DNA of 33,259 nucleotides, taken from the NCBI RefSeq assembly GCF_003675895.1, contig NZ_ML014798.1, positions 1 to 33,259 on the forward strand, written 5' to 3'. Under the pieces are notes generated by a model. It did no database searches. It was not told the DNA's origin and was given only the letters and a program-made list of their open reading frames with translations. The DNA comes from Parashewanella curva. GTDB taxonomy: Bacteria > Pseudomonadota > Gammaproteobacteria > Enterobacterales > Shewanellaceae. The position numbers were made by a program, and so were the translations under genes. How positions within the stretch are numbered: the stretch's first letter is position 1; each line of letters starts with the position of its first letter. Positions 18,300-27,421 of this stretch are shown here, one piece after another.

Positions 18300-20035
18300 T
18301 AGCGTACTCCACGTGTATATGCTGCCAATCGAGATTGTTCTTGTGGACTGATGGGTTCGACATTCAGCATTTGTAAAGAAGCAGACATCACTTTTGCAAA
18401 AACAGGCGCCGCAACATCACCACCATAGTAGTGATCACTTTTTGGATCGTTTATCACCACCGAAATGGCTAACCTTGGATTGTTTGCGGGTGCGATACCA
18501 GCAAAAAGAGCAACATAATCATCTCCATAGCCACCAGCAACCGCTTTACGGCTAGTTCCTGTTTTACCGGCTACAGGATATCCATCTATATGAGCCAGTA
18601 AAGCCGTGCCACCTTTTTCTGTCACCCCCACCAACATTTTAATCAATTCATGTGCGATTTTTTCATCTAATACTCGCTCACCTTTCGGTGCTTTTCTCAG
18701 TTTTAATATTGAAGCTGGATAAGATATGCCACCACTGCCCAAAGTGGCGTACATTTTGGCTAATTGAAGTGGTGTTGCTGTCAAACCGTACCCAAAAGAA
18801 AGCGTTGCTCGCTCGAAATCCGACCAACGATGTTGCTCTCGAATGATACCAGCACTTTCCCCAACTAAATCGATTCCAGTGTAATTACCAAGCCCCATAG
18901 AGTTATACGTGCCAATTAATTGTTCTATAGGCATACGTAATGATAATTTGCTCACCCCCATATTGCTGGATTTTTGTAAAATCCGAGCCAAGCTCATGTC
19001 ACCAAAATTTCGAGCATCACGAACTTGCCTTCCTCCAATTCTCATCCAGCCCGGAGAAGTAGGGATGATCTCATCTAATTTTACCACCCCAGCTTCTAAT
19101 GCTGCTGCTACCACGAAAGGTTTAATCGTAGAACCAGGCTCATAGGTATCAGTAACAGCGCGATTACGCATTCGAAAGCTTTGTAGTTCATCTCTGGAAT
19201 TGGGGTTATAGGACGGAGTGTTAACCATAGCGAGAACTTCGCCGGTATGGACATCCAGTACTACAATGGAACCTGAAGTGGCTTGATTGTATTCTGTGGC
19301 TTTTTTTAGTTCTCGATAGGCCAAAGCTTGAATTCGTTGATCGATACTTAAGACCAAATCATTTGGCTTTTCGCCTTCTTGAATTACCCCCAAGCGCTCA
19401 ACAACGTGGCCATCACGGGATTTTCTCACCTTTTGTTTGGATGGCGTTCCCGTTAACCAAGAATTATAAGCTTGTTCAATGCCTTCAATCCCAACGTCAT
19501 CAATATTAGTAATTCCCACCAATTGAGCAATGGTTTCTCCCGCTGGGTAATAACGACGCGATTCTGCTTTTAAGTAAACACCTTTTAAACGTAACTTTTT
19601 AATATAATCAGCAACAATAGGGGTCACTTGACGCTTTAAATACACAAAGCGACGTTTAGGGTTGGCTGTAACTCGATCGAGTAATTTATCTTCTTGAACC
19701 TGCAACACATCGGCTAACGCTTGCCAGCGACGTCGATCATCAACACTTTTATTATCATGGATAACTTTGGGATCAGCCCAAACCGCTCGAACAGGCACAC
19801 TGACCGCCAACATTTCACCATTTCGATCAGTGATCAGACCACGCTGCACTTCAGTGCTTGTGGTTCGTAGCGTTCTCATATCACTTTCATGGCGTAATCT
19901 TTCAGGCTCAACCACTTGAATGTAGGCAGCACGAGTAATTAAACTTACAAAAAGCAGGCACACAACCCCAAGCACCACATGTAAACGCCAGTGGATCAGT
20001 TCAGGTTGCTGTTTCTGTTTTGCGGCTCTTGTCAT
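18299..20035 (-). CDS. ftsI: Septal peptidoglycan transpeptidase FtsI (PBP3)
   Basis: FtsI crosslinks septal peptidoglycan as the partner of FtsW. The 578-residue protein has a short cytoplasmic tail, one membrane segment at about 18-38, a periplasmic dimerisation domain (RGLITDRNGEMLAVS) and a class B transpeptidase domain. The active-site motifs are intact: S302 and K305 in GSTIKPF, S356-N358 in SSN, and KTG at 491-493. Its ATG overlaps the ftsL stop as ATGA. A GAGGTGG lies upstream inside ftsL. Confidence 0.98.
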   Translation of the reverse strand: MTRAAKQKQQPELIHWRLHVVLGVVCLLFVSLITRAAYIQVVEPERLRHESDMRTLRTTSTEVQRGLITDRNGEMLAVSVPVRAVWADPKVIHDNKSVDDRRRWQALADVLQVQEDKLLDRVTANPKRRFVYLKRQVTPIVADYIKKLRLKGVYLKAESRRYYPAGETIAQLVGITNIDDVGIEGIEQAYNSWLTGTPSKQKVRKSRDGHVVERLGVIQEGEKPNDLVLSIDQRIQALAYRELKKATEYNQATSGSIVVLDVHTGEVLAMVNTPSYNPNSRDELQSFRMRNRAVTDTYEPGSTIKPFVVAAALEAGVVKLDEIIPTSPGWMRIGGRQVRDARNFGDMSLARILQKSSNMGVSKLSLRMPIEQLIGTYNSMGLGNYTGIDLVGESAGIIREQHRWSDFERATLSFGYGLTATPLQLAKMYATLGSGGISYPASILKLRKAPKGERVLDEKIAHELIKMLVGVTEKGGTALLAHIDGYPVAGKTGTSRKAVAGGYGDDYVALFAGIAPANNPRLAISVVINDPKSDHYYGGDVAAPVFAKVMSASLQMLNVEPISPQEQSRLAAYTRGVR

Positions 20036-20346
20036 GGTAATTTTACTACCACCTCTTCATTGGGTAATGGTCTTTTCATATGCAACTGTTTAGTTGCTAT
20101 TCTAATAATGCGGCTATGCTCTGTCTGTGACTGCTCTTCTAATAATAAGTTTCGCCACTCCACATCTAACTGATCTCGTTGCTGTAAGAGCCTATCCCAT
20201 TCACTGATAAGCTTACGGCTTGCATAGCTGTAGTAAACTACTGCCACGGCATTTAACAGCACAAATAACATCAAAAGTAGAACCCATTTATGATTCCAAA
20301 GATCTTGAAGTACAATTTTGGGTAAACTTAGCTGTCCTTTAGCCAT
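20032..20346 (-). CDS. ftsL: Cell division protein FtsL
   Basis: FtsL is a small bitopic protein that forms the FtsQ-FtsL-FtsB complex and activates FtsW-FtsI. The 104-residue product has a membrane segment at about 20-42 followed by a periplasmic coiled coil (SEWDRLLQQRDQLDVEWRNLLLEE) and a short hydrophobic tail. Sequence conservation in this family is low; the call rests on size, topology and position between rsmH and ftsI. An AGGAGG ribosome site directly before the ATG is the strongest in the cluster. Confidence 0.93.
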   Translation of the reverse strand: MAKGQLSLPKIVLQDLWNHKWVLLLMLFVLLNAVAVVYYSYASRKLISEWDRLLQQRDQLDVEWRNLLLEEQSQTEHSRIIRIATKQLHMKRPLPNEEVVVKLP

Positions 20347-20354
20347 CCTTCCTC

Positions 20355-21296
20355 CTAATAAGAGAGGCGTTCAGCCACACGCAATACCGAACTTCTTGCA
20401 CGCGGATTGAGTTCTAGCTCAGCTGCTGACGGCTTCATTGCTTTACCAACCGCTTTAAGCTTACGATTTTTATTCAATTCTTCTTCAGATACCGGTAATC
20501 CGTATGGCACTTCAGCCGCTTGGCTATGTCTTCGAATAAAACGCTTCACCATTCTGTCTTCTAGAGAATGAAAGCTAATTACCGACAATCGGCCTTCGGG
20601 GGCTAGGATCGTTAACGCCCCCTCTAGAGCTTGATCGATTTGCTCCAATTCACTGTTAATGTATATCCGTATCGCCTGAAATACTCGTGTTGCCGGATGC
20701 TTGTTTTTCTCTTTTTTCTTAGTGATCCGATAAATTAAATCCGCGAGTTCTTTCGTACGTGTAAATGGCGTCTTTTCCCGATCGGCCGCAATGCATCGAG
20801 CAATATGTCGCGCATTTTTTTCTTCGCCATAAGTCTTAAACACCCAGGCCATATCTTCTATTTCAGCTCTTGCTAACCACTGTGCTGCCGTTTCACCTTG
20901 GCTATTGTCCATACGCATATCCAATGGGCCATCACGTAAAAAGCTGAACCCTCTTTCTGCGTCATCGAGCTGTGGAGAAGACACACCAAGATCTAATAAC
21001 ACACCGTCTACTTTTCCAACTAATCCTTTGGCTTCGATATAATCGGCTAACTGCCCAAAACCACCATGAACAATTTCAAATCTTGGATCATCGTGGTATT
21101 TTTCAGCCGCTTTAATTGCCTGCGGATCACGGTCAATCGCAATCAGTCTTCCATTTTTCCCTAATGCTGAAAGCACTAATCCAGAGTGCCCACCTCGACC
21201 AAAAGTACCATCGATATAAATCCCGTCAGGCTTAATGCTCAAGCCATCAACGGTCTCTTGTAACAACACCGATACATGGGCAAATACTTCTGTCAT
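20355..21296 (-). CDS. rsmH: 16S rRNA (cytosine-1402-N4)-methyltransferase
   Basis: RsmH (formerly MraW) methylates N4 of C1402 in the 16S decoding centre using S-adenosylmethionine. The 313-residue product has the typical start [13 protein letters not shown], the SAM-binding [11 protein letters not shown] and IAIDRDPQA motifs, [13 protein letters not shown] and [14 protein letters not shown], followed by [13 protein letters not shown] and [12 protein letters not shown]. It lies 14 bp after mraZ and 8 bp before ftsL. Confidence 0.97.
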   Translation of the reverse strand: MTEVFAHVSVLLQETVDGLSIKPDGIYIDGTFGRGGHSGLVLSALGKNGRLIAIDRDPQAIKAAEKYHDDPRFEIVHGGFGQLADYIEAKGLVGKVDGVLLDLGVSSPQLDDAERGFSFLRDGPLDMRMDNSQGETAAQWLARAEIEDMAWVFKTYGEEKNARHIARCIAADREKTPFTRTKELADLIYRITKKKEKNKHPATRVFQAIRIYINSELEQIDQALEGALTILAPEGRLSVISFHSLEDRMVKRFIRRHSQAAEVPYGLPVSEEELNKNRKLKAVGKAMKPSAAELELNPRARSSVLRVAERLSY

Positions 21297-21310
21297 ATTG
21301 TTCTCTTTAT

Positions 21311-21769
21311 TTACAATGAAAAATCCGACAATCTTTCGCTGCTGGCTAAGTTTTCATTGGTTATCGCTTGTTTGCTTTCATCGATAAGTTGCTGCCAAGC
21401 TGACTCATCCCATAGCTCAAATTTATTCAATTGCCCCACCAACATGGCGTGTTTTTCTAAACCTGCGTATTTTCTTAGTGTTTGGGGCAATAACAAACGC
21501 CCGTTGCCGTCCATTTCGCATTCATGCGCATGGCCCAGTAACAGGCGTTTTAGTGCTCGTTCTGTTTGCTGAGTGTCTGACAACAGCAATAATTTGGCTT
21601 CAATTTTGTGCCACTCGTGGATGGGATACAACAACAAACAGGTCGATTGAATGTCTACAGTGATAACAAATTTACCTTCAGATTCAACGCGTAATAGCTC
21701 TCGGTATCGCGTTGGCATTGCGATCCGTCCTTTGCTATCTAAGTTGACACTGCTGGCTCCTGAAAACAC
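21311..21769 (-). CDS. mraZ: Transcriptional regulator MraZ
   Basis: MraZ is a ring-forming DNA-binding protein that represses the dcw operon it heads. It has two AbrB-like half-domains, seen here as [17 protein letters not shown] near residue 10 and [19 protein letters not shown] near 85. I start it at GTG 21769, giving [15 protein letters not shown] and 152 residues, the same length as E. coli MraZ. An AAGGA lies nine bases upstream. A longer frame opening at GTG 21799 is not used because the added bases are the operator repeats. Binding to the four upstream repeats would give autorepression. Confidence 0.95.
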   Translation of the reverse strand: MFSGASSVNLDSKGRIAMPTRYRELLRVESEGKFVITVDIQSTCLLLYPIHEWHKIEAKLLLLSDTQQTERALKRLLLGHAHECEMDGNGRLLLPQTLRKYAGLEKHAMLVGQLNKFELWDESAWQQLIDESKQAITNENLASSERLSDFSL

Positions 21770-21773
21770 TCTT

Positions 21774-21809
21774 TCCCATCCTTGTCCACAAATATCCACA
21801 ATTTCCCAC
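21774..21809 (-). promoter_or_regulatory. MraZ operator: four repeats at 10-bp spacing
   Basis: On the minus strand the units TGGGA, TGGAT, TGGAC and TGGGA start at 21808, 21798, 21788 and 21778, each exactly 10 bp apart with five-base spacers. E. coli MraZ binds TGGGN repeats with this spacing. They lie between the predicted transcription start and the GTG start and overlap the ribosome binding site, so bound MraZ could block transcription. Confidence 0.8.
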
Positions 21810-21817
21810 CAAAGCTA

Positions 21818-21847
21818 AGTTTAGGGATAGATGGCAAGAATTGTCAA
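21818..21847 (-). promoter_or_regulatory. Promoter of the dcw cluster (Pmra-like)
   Basis: On the minus strand there is a consensus -35 TTGACA (21842-21847), an 18-bp spacer and TAAACT (21818-21823). The start site would fall just before the MraZ repeats, matching the Pmra arrangement in E. coli. It is the best promoter match upstream of the cluster; no better internal one was seen. Confidence 0.65.
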
Positions 21848-22039
21848 GAAGTCTTCACACCTCATATTCCATTCTCAACTAGCTTTAGACCAAGCTATGA
21901 CGTGCAATACGGCACACTTTGAAATGGAGGAAACGGCAAATAAAAGAAGGAATAATTTGGGGCTAGAAGAGAAGCTTCAACCATGTTCGGCATAGTTTAC
22001 CTACTTGAACCTGAATAATAGCAAAATCAACTTACTTTG
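21848..22039. other. Intergenic stretch between mraZ and the fadL-type gene
   Basis: Beyond the dcw promoter and operator I see no convincing gene here. A 33-codon plus-strand frame (21897-21998) has no ribosome site or recognisable product. Confidence 0.5.
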
Positions 22040-22063
22040 ATAGCCTCACGAAAGTGAGGCTAT
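22040..22063 (-). terminator. Perfect 10-bp hairpin after the fadL-type pseudogene
   Basis: ATAGCCTCAC, a four-base loop (GAAA on the plus strand) and GTGAGGCTAT form a perfect stem 11 bases after the fadL stop. It is followed on the minus strand by CAAAGTAAG, without a T run, so it is a weak terminator or an mRNA 3'-end stabiliser. Confidence 0.5.
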
Positions 22064-22073
22064 GGTTAAAGGA

Positions 22074-23398
22074 TTATAATGTGTAGTTTAACTGAATCCC
22101 TGCCAACCAAACATTGCCTTTGGCAGCTCCATCAAAATTAATAGCCACTTGCCCCAAAGAGGTTTTTAAAGGGATACTTTCATTAATCGATGCTTTACCA
22201 TGAGCTGTAATATAAATAACACCAATATCAAGACTGAGCTGTTCATTCGCTTTATAGACAGTACCTAATGAATACCATAGGCGGTCTGAATCAGGAATTG
22301 TAGTTGTGCGATACTCATCGTGCACAGCGGTTTTATCTAATGCAACCCCTGCTTTTAATTGCCAAAATGAGCTAAGTGCATAACTGCTTCCGATAGCAAA
22401 ACGCCAATTATCTTTAAAGTTTTCTTCTTTTAAGAGTTCGCTCCTAGCTCTTTAAACACACTCCATTGTGTCCAGTTGATACTAGTATGAATTTTTAGAT
22501 GTTCAGATATTTGATGCAGAGTTGAAAACTCAGCAAATGCTGGCAAATCTATAGGTAGTTGTCCATCAAAGCGTTTGCCAGTTCCTCGATTATATAAGAA
22601 GCCATCCGCTTTACCCTTTAACTTCAAATCGACTTGACTGTGATACGCCAAGCCAACTTGGTGCTCGGAAGATGCAGCCCAAGTTACCCCTAAATTCCAA
22701 CCAAAGGCAATGTCATCCCCCTCCAGAGCTTTAAGGCTTGTACCAGCCAGCGGTAATGGTAGAGGCTTGGGTAAAGTCAAACTTGACACCCACTTTGGTA
22801 CGCTTGAGTTTAGCTCCCCTTCTGCATATACAACTCTTACACCAGCACCTAGTGCGATAGCGTCATTAAGTTGATAAGCAACATTAGGGTTAAATTCTAC
22901 AGATTTAATTGAAGTTTTTTGACCAAATAAAGCAGAGGCATGATCCGAATCCACTTCTGTGGCTAGACCATATTTGGAATTCATTCCAATGCCCCAGCTC
23001 CACTGTTCATTAAGCTGCCCGCTGTAATAAAAGTTTGGCACTATGGCGTTGTCAGCAACATTTTTTGCGCTGGCATCAAAATGCCCTAAAGGCATTGTCT
23101 TTCCATCTGCTGTCGTCACCATCAACGAAACATCACCAGGAACATCAATATTCGTTTTGACGTAAATCGCACCCGTGGATACATTTCTCCCTTTCAGGGC
23201 AGCCAATAATGCTGGGTTTCTTCCTTGGGATGATGCGTTATCAGCAATAATCGCCTCTCCGGCGAAAGCTCGACCTAATCCGGTCGCAGAGTATTCCGCA
23301 AGCTGAAAACCCGCAGCGTATGTTTGAATACTCGATAAAGCAACAGCTGAACAAATAGCAGTAGAAAGATCGCTCTTTTTAACTATTTTCAAAATCAT
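22074..23398 (-). pseudogene. FadL-type outer-membrane transport protein, frameshifted
   Basis: FadL proteins are 14-stranded outer-membrane barrels that take up long-chain fatty acids and other hydrophobic compounds. The 5' frame (22430-23398) encodes a signal peptide ending near TYAA, then GFQLAEYSATGLGRAFAGEA and the NPALLA motif, and runs to NWTQWSVFKELGA before stopping at TAA 22430. The rest continues in another frame as ELLKEENFKDNWRFAIG and DEYRTTTIPDSDRLWYSLG, ending in the aromatic-containing barrel strand LAGIQLNYTL. The span is one base short of 442 codons, so a single-base deletion near 22435-22450 explains it. No slippery heptamer is seen. A sequencing error is the alternative. 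The substrate cannot be stated. Confidence 0.85.
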
Positions 23399-23493
23399 AT
23401 CTCTAATAAATTATGTGCTTACCCAAATTCCTCGATTAAAGACAACCTTATAGAGTAAACACTCAACGGCGCGCAATCATACTACTGATGTTT

Positions 23494-23506
23494 CAGTTGG
23501 CAACTG
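23494..23506. repeat. Perfect palindrome CAGTTG-G-CAACTG in the fadL/TPR intergenic region
   Basis: A perfect 6-bp inverted repeat around one base lies about 95 bp upstream of the fadL-type gene and 180 bp upstream of the divergent TPR gene. It could be an operator. It does not match the FadR consensus that I know. The rest of this 290-bp gap is AT-rich and holds nothing else I can name. Confidence 0.35.
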
Positions 23507-23688
23507 TTATTCCCAAGCAACTTGATTCTCCCCCTTAGAGTCGTTTATTTATTCTCCTATTTAAGCTGATAAAGCTTGCATAATTGAGCAAAAACAATTC
23601 AATTATCTTCATCAGATTGCTACAATTGCTGTCCAAAAAATAAAACATTAAATTGCGCTTTATAAAAAATGCCAGATTGGGGTAGTAA

Positions 23689-25464
23689 ATGGATTTTCGA
23701 GTAATGGTTTTCGGACTGCTTTTTTGGCTCCCAACCGCTTTTGGCAACCCAATGAAGCAAATGGATGAGTTGGTGTTATTAATAAACCAATATCCCAAAC
23801 AAGCCCAAGATCAAATTAACAAGATTGAGTCGACCCAAACGACTGCAACCCCTGTATACGAGCAATTAAGACTTCAGCTCCTGAAATGTAAAACCTTAGC
23901 AGCATTGGGAGACAACCAAGCCGCAATTAATCTTGCCAAACTATATGAAGCTAAATCAAAACAAGTAAACGTTAACGATGTTCGTCCTTATTTTTTACTC
24001 TGTATGGCTGAATCTTATTTGCAGCTAGGCAATATAAATGAGGCACTTCCTCTTTTTGACACCGTAATTAATATGGCTAAAGAAAAAGAACAATTTCAAG
24101 CGTTATCATCTGCATTAAGAATGAGAGGTGATTTTGAAATTTCTGCCGGTAATTATGCTTCAGCTTTGGAAGACCTTAGATTTGCAATTGATGTCCTTTC
24201 TTTAAATTTTACACAAAACAATAACTGGGTTTGGGAGCCTGAAACATTCTTTTATATTTCTTTGTCACACTTATTCAATATGACAGGCGATCTTGATAAA
24301 AGCATTTCCTATATACATAAAGCCCTTGCGACAGATGAATTAGAAGGAAAGATTCATTATTTGGCTCTAATTGGAGCTGCTAGAAAGTATTTTGATAACA
24401 ATCAACTGGAGCTAAGCCAAAGTTACGTTGAAGAAGCAAAAAAAATAGTGCCTGAGCTAGAAGGTGAACTGGATATAGCTTGGAGCTACGCAACTCTAGG
24501 AGGAATGGAATTTAATTTAGGGAATCTGCATGAAGCCCAAAAACGACTAAAGTTAGCGTTAATGTATTTCGAAAGAGGTTATCAACTCGGCTACACGCTT
24601 CGAGTTAAAAGACTTTTAGCCCAAGTACACTTTGGGTTAAATGAAGCCCATAAAGCCATCCCAATGATGAAAGAAATCATCAGCCAAGCTAAAGAACTAA
24701 AGTTACACCACGATTTACTTGAATTTTATGAAATATTGGCCAAGCACTACGCCAGTACAGGCGATTATGAATCTGCTTATAATTATAAGGTTAAAAGCTA
24801 TGCTGCTACAGCCAAATACAATGAGCAAACCAGCAATGCTCGATTTATTCAATACAAAGCCAGATTAGATAGACAAGCATCGATACACAACCAACCCAAC
24901 ACCCAAATAGTTACTCATTCACAGAGATTATTAACAACTAACCAAACCATCACCATCATTCTGTTTGTTTTAGGTGTTGTAGGATTACTGATTGGATTAG
25001 TATTTTATTTTCAGAAAAAACAACTCAGGTCGATCGAAAATCAGAATGTAAACTCGGTTGATTCAGTCGAGTTAAGAGCAACAAATATGCTTTTAAAAGC
25101 GAAACAGTATAACTATTCTGTTACTGCTTTAGTCACTAAGTTAAATTCGTTATCAGATACTGAAAAAACTCAAGTTTTAGAAGCCATTCATGATGTACTT
25201 CGAGAAGGCGATCTATTGCTTCAACACGACTCTGATGAGTGGGTTGTTCTGTTACCGAAAGTCAATAATGTCGCTGGTTATAAAATTATCCGCCAAATCA
25301 CACACAGCCTACCATCAACGCTGATGAAACAGACTTTTGGACTGAGTACCTTTAAATCGTTCGATAATTTAGATTCGTTGGTCAAGAGAGCTTATTTAGA
25401 GCGACTCTCTCAAATCAAACGTCGTGAGGTTAAGGACGACAGTAATCATCCTATCGCTATGTAA
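23689..25464 (+). CDS. TPR membrane protein with degenerate GGDEF-like C-terminal domain
   Basis: I do not recognise a named gene. The 591-residue product has a signal peptide ([19 protein letters not shown]), then a periplasmic array of TPR-like helical pairs over about 30-400 (for example [18 protein letters not shown] and [14 protein letters not shown]). A membrane segment follows at about 421-443, then a cytoplasmic domain from about 455. That domain reads like a diguanylate cyclase ([28 protein letters not shown]), but the GGDEF signature is DSDEW at 514-518. The usual DxDxFK metal segment is shortened and lacks its aspartates. It is probably a catalytically dead sensor or partner. It ends eight bases inside the convergent recQ. 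GGGG precedes the ATG at a workable distance. Confidence 0.8.
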   Translation: MDFRVMVFGLLFWLPTAFGNPMKQMDELVLLINQYPKQAQDQINKIESTQTTATPVYEQLRLQLLKCKTLAALGDNQAAINLAKLYEAKSKQVNVNDVRPYFLLCMAESYLQLGNINEALPLFDTVINMAKEKEQFQALSSALRMRGDFEISAGNYASALEDLRFAIDVLSLNFTQNNNWVWEPETFFYISLSHLFNMTGDLDKSISYIHKALATDELEGKIHYLALIGAARKYFDNNQLELSQSYVEEAKKIVPELEGELDIAWSYATLGGMEFNLGNLHEAQKRLKLALMYFERGYQLGYTLRVKRLLAQVHFGLNEAHKAIPMMKEIISQAKELKLHHDLLEFYEILAKHYASTGDYESAYNYKVKSYAATAKYNEQTSNARFIQYKARLDRQASIHNQPNTQIVTHSQRLLTTNQTITIILFVLGVVGLLIGLVFYFQKKQLRSIENQNVNSVDSVELRATNMLLKAKQYNYSVTALVTKLNSLSDTEKTQVLEAIHDVLREGDLLLQHDSDEWVVLLPKVNNVAGYKIIRQITHSLPSTLMKQTFGLSTFKSFDNLDSLVKRAYLERLSQIKRREVKDDSNHPIAM

Positions 25465-27289
25465 CGCTTTGAGTTAGAAACGATTGGATCTCATCAATAA
25501 AGTCAGTACCAAATCGTTCTAGCTTTCTGGCCCCGACACCATTAATGGCTAAAAATTGCTGCTCAGTTGTCGGCATATTGGCTGCCATTTCAGCTAAGCT
25601 GGCATCACTGAATACTAAATAAGGTGGAATTTCTAACTCATCTGCCAGTCTACGTCGTAACAATTTTAATTTAGCAAACAGCTGCCTATCATAATGTTGA
25701 GGGGCGCGACTTGCTGTTTTCGACTTACGTGTAACAGGTTTGACTTGCATTCGAGGAACCGCAAGTTGTAACGCTTGCTCACCTTTTAATACCGCTCTTG
25801 CACTAGGATTAAGTATAACTGCTGAACCACGTGTAATATCTTGGGTTACCAAGCCTAGATGGATCAGTTGGCGAGTAATACTCAGCCAATGCTCATGGCT
25901 TTTGTCTTTACCAATCCCCCATGTGCTTAGGGAGTTATGGCCACGCTCAATTACTAACTGAGATTGTGAGCCTCTAAGTACATCTATCAGATAATTGACA
26001 CCATAACGCTGTTTGATCCGATATATACAAGATAAGACTTTTTGAGCATCTTCTGTTCCATTATATTGCTTTGGTGGATCTAGACACACATCACAGTTAC
26101 CGCATGGCTCATTCGCTTGCTCTCCAAAGTAGTGTAGCAACACTTGTCTACGACAAGTTTGGGCTTCGGCAAAGGCCGCCATCGAATGTAGCTTATGCCT
26201 ATCGACCTGTTGTTGACTTGGAGAAGGCGACTGCTCAATTAAGTGATGAACTCGTCCTATATCGGCAGGGTCAAACAACATAAAGGCTTCGGCCTCCAAG
26301 CCATCACGCCCTGCCCTTCCCGTTTCTTGATAATAAGATTCAATACTCTTGGGAATATCGTAATGGACAACGAATCGTACATTCGATTTATTGATCCCCA
26401 TTCCAAAAGCGACAGTGGCGACAACGACATCAACATGATCTTTAAGGAATGCCTCCTGCACTTCAGCGCGCTCTTGAGTCGTCATTCCTGCATGGTAGGC
26501 TTTCGCTTTGATCCCTTGCAGGGTTAGCCTATCTGCCACTTCATCAACTCTCCGGCGGGATGAGCAATAAACAATGCCACTGTTGCCTTGCTGAGTACTG
26601 ATAAACTGACGCAGTTGCTGAGAGGCATTCAATTTCTCAACAACTGTATAACGGATATTGGGACGATCAAAACTGGAAAGCCACTCAAAAGGCTGTATGT
26701 TCAAACGTTCGCAAATACTTTGCCGTGTCGCTTTATCAGCCGTCGCTGTAAGCGCCATCAATGGAATATGGGGAAAACGCTGCTTTAACTGTCCTAATTC
26801 GGCATATTCGGGTCTAAAATCATGCCCCCACTGGCTGATGCAATGAGCTTCATCAATGGCAAATAAACTGATGGTGAGGTTTGAAAGATGCGCTAATAAA
26901 TCACCATTCATTAACCGCTCTGGTGAGACGTATAGTAGTTTAATTTCACCTTGATTTAAGCGCCTGAAAATATCACTGATCTGCTCACGTTCAAGCGACG
27001 AATTCAAGTACGCTGCTGCAACTCCTGTTTGCAATAAACTGTCTACTTGGTCTTTCATTAATGAAATTAGAGGAGAAACCACAATGGTCAGCCCTGGAAG
27101 CAATAAAGCTGGTACTTGATAACATAAACTCTTACCGCCTCCTGTTGGCATAATCGCCATCACATCCTTTCCTTGCAGAACGTGTTCAATGACCGATTGT
27201 TGTCCTTCTCGGAAGGAACGATAGCCAAAAACTTGAGACAGGCAAGAGTGAAGTGGGCAGGCAGTTTCCAATTGTTCGGCTGTTTCCAT
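25457..27289 (-). CDS. recQ: ATP-dependent DNA helicase RecQ
   Basis: RecQ is a 3'-5' superfamily 2 helicase acting in RecF-pathway recombination and fork repair. The 610-residue product has the usual order: Walker A TGGGKS at 49-54, DEAH in [20 protein letters not shown], helicase C domain with [10 protein letters not shown], the zinc-binding cysteines ([12 protein letters not shown] and CGNCDVC), a winged helix, and a C-terminal HRDC domain (about 530-605, [16 protein letters not shown]). All parts appear intact. Its last eight bases overlap the 3' end of the convergent TPR gene. No clear ribosome site precedes the ATG. Confidence 0.97.
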   Translation of the reverse strand: METAEQLETACPLHSCLSQVFGYRSFREGQQSVIEHVLQGKDVMAIMPTGGGKSLCYQVPALLLPGLTIVVSPLISLMKDQVDSLLQTGVAAAYLNSSLEREQISDIFRRLNQGEIKLLYVSPERLMNGDLLAHLSNLTISLFAIDEAHCISQWGHDFRPEYAELGQLKQRFPHIPLMALTATADKATRQSICERLNIQPFEWLSSFDRPNIRYTVVEKLNASQQLRQFISTQQGNSGIVYCSSRRRVDEVADRLTLQGIKAKAYHAGMTTQERAEVQEAFLKDHVDVVVATVAFGMGINKSNVRFVVHYDIPKSIESYYQETGRAGRDGLEAEAFMLFDPADIGRVHHLIEQSPSPSQQQVDRHKLHSMAAFAEAQTCRRQVLLHYFGEQANEPCGNCDVCLDPPKQYNGTEDAQKVLSCIYRIKQRYGVNYLIDVLRGSQSQLVIERGHNSLSTWGIGKDKSHEHWLSITRQLIHLGLVTQDITRGSAVILNPSARAVLKGEQALQLAVPRMQVKPVTRKSKTASRAPQHYDRQLFAKLKLLRRRLADELEIPPYLVFSDASLAEMAANMPTTEQQFLAINGVGARKLERFGTDFIDEIQSFLTQSVT

Positions 27290-27421
27290 GTATGCTGACT
27301 AAAAGTGCAAAAATCATATTCTAATCAACTACCACTATCTTGTCTTGAGAAATTATTTTTCATCGACTTTGATCTCAGTCACACATACAATTCACGTTCT
27401 TTTCCACCATTACTATCATTC

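Noticed and set aside
21897-21998. A 33-codon plus-strand frame between mraZ and the fadL-type gene
   Set aside because: No ribosome binding site, no recognisable product, and a length that is common by chance.
22430-22455. Programmed -1 frameshifting as an explanation for the split fadL-type gene
   Set aside because: No slippery heptamer in the zero frame and no nearby stimulatory hairpin; FadL proteins are not known to use recoding. A deletion or sequencing error is simpler.
27305-27421. Extended N-terminus of rarD
   Set aside because: The 39 extra residues are unlike the family, whose first membrane helix follows directly after MTHNEHQKG.
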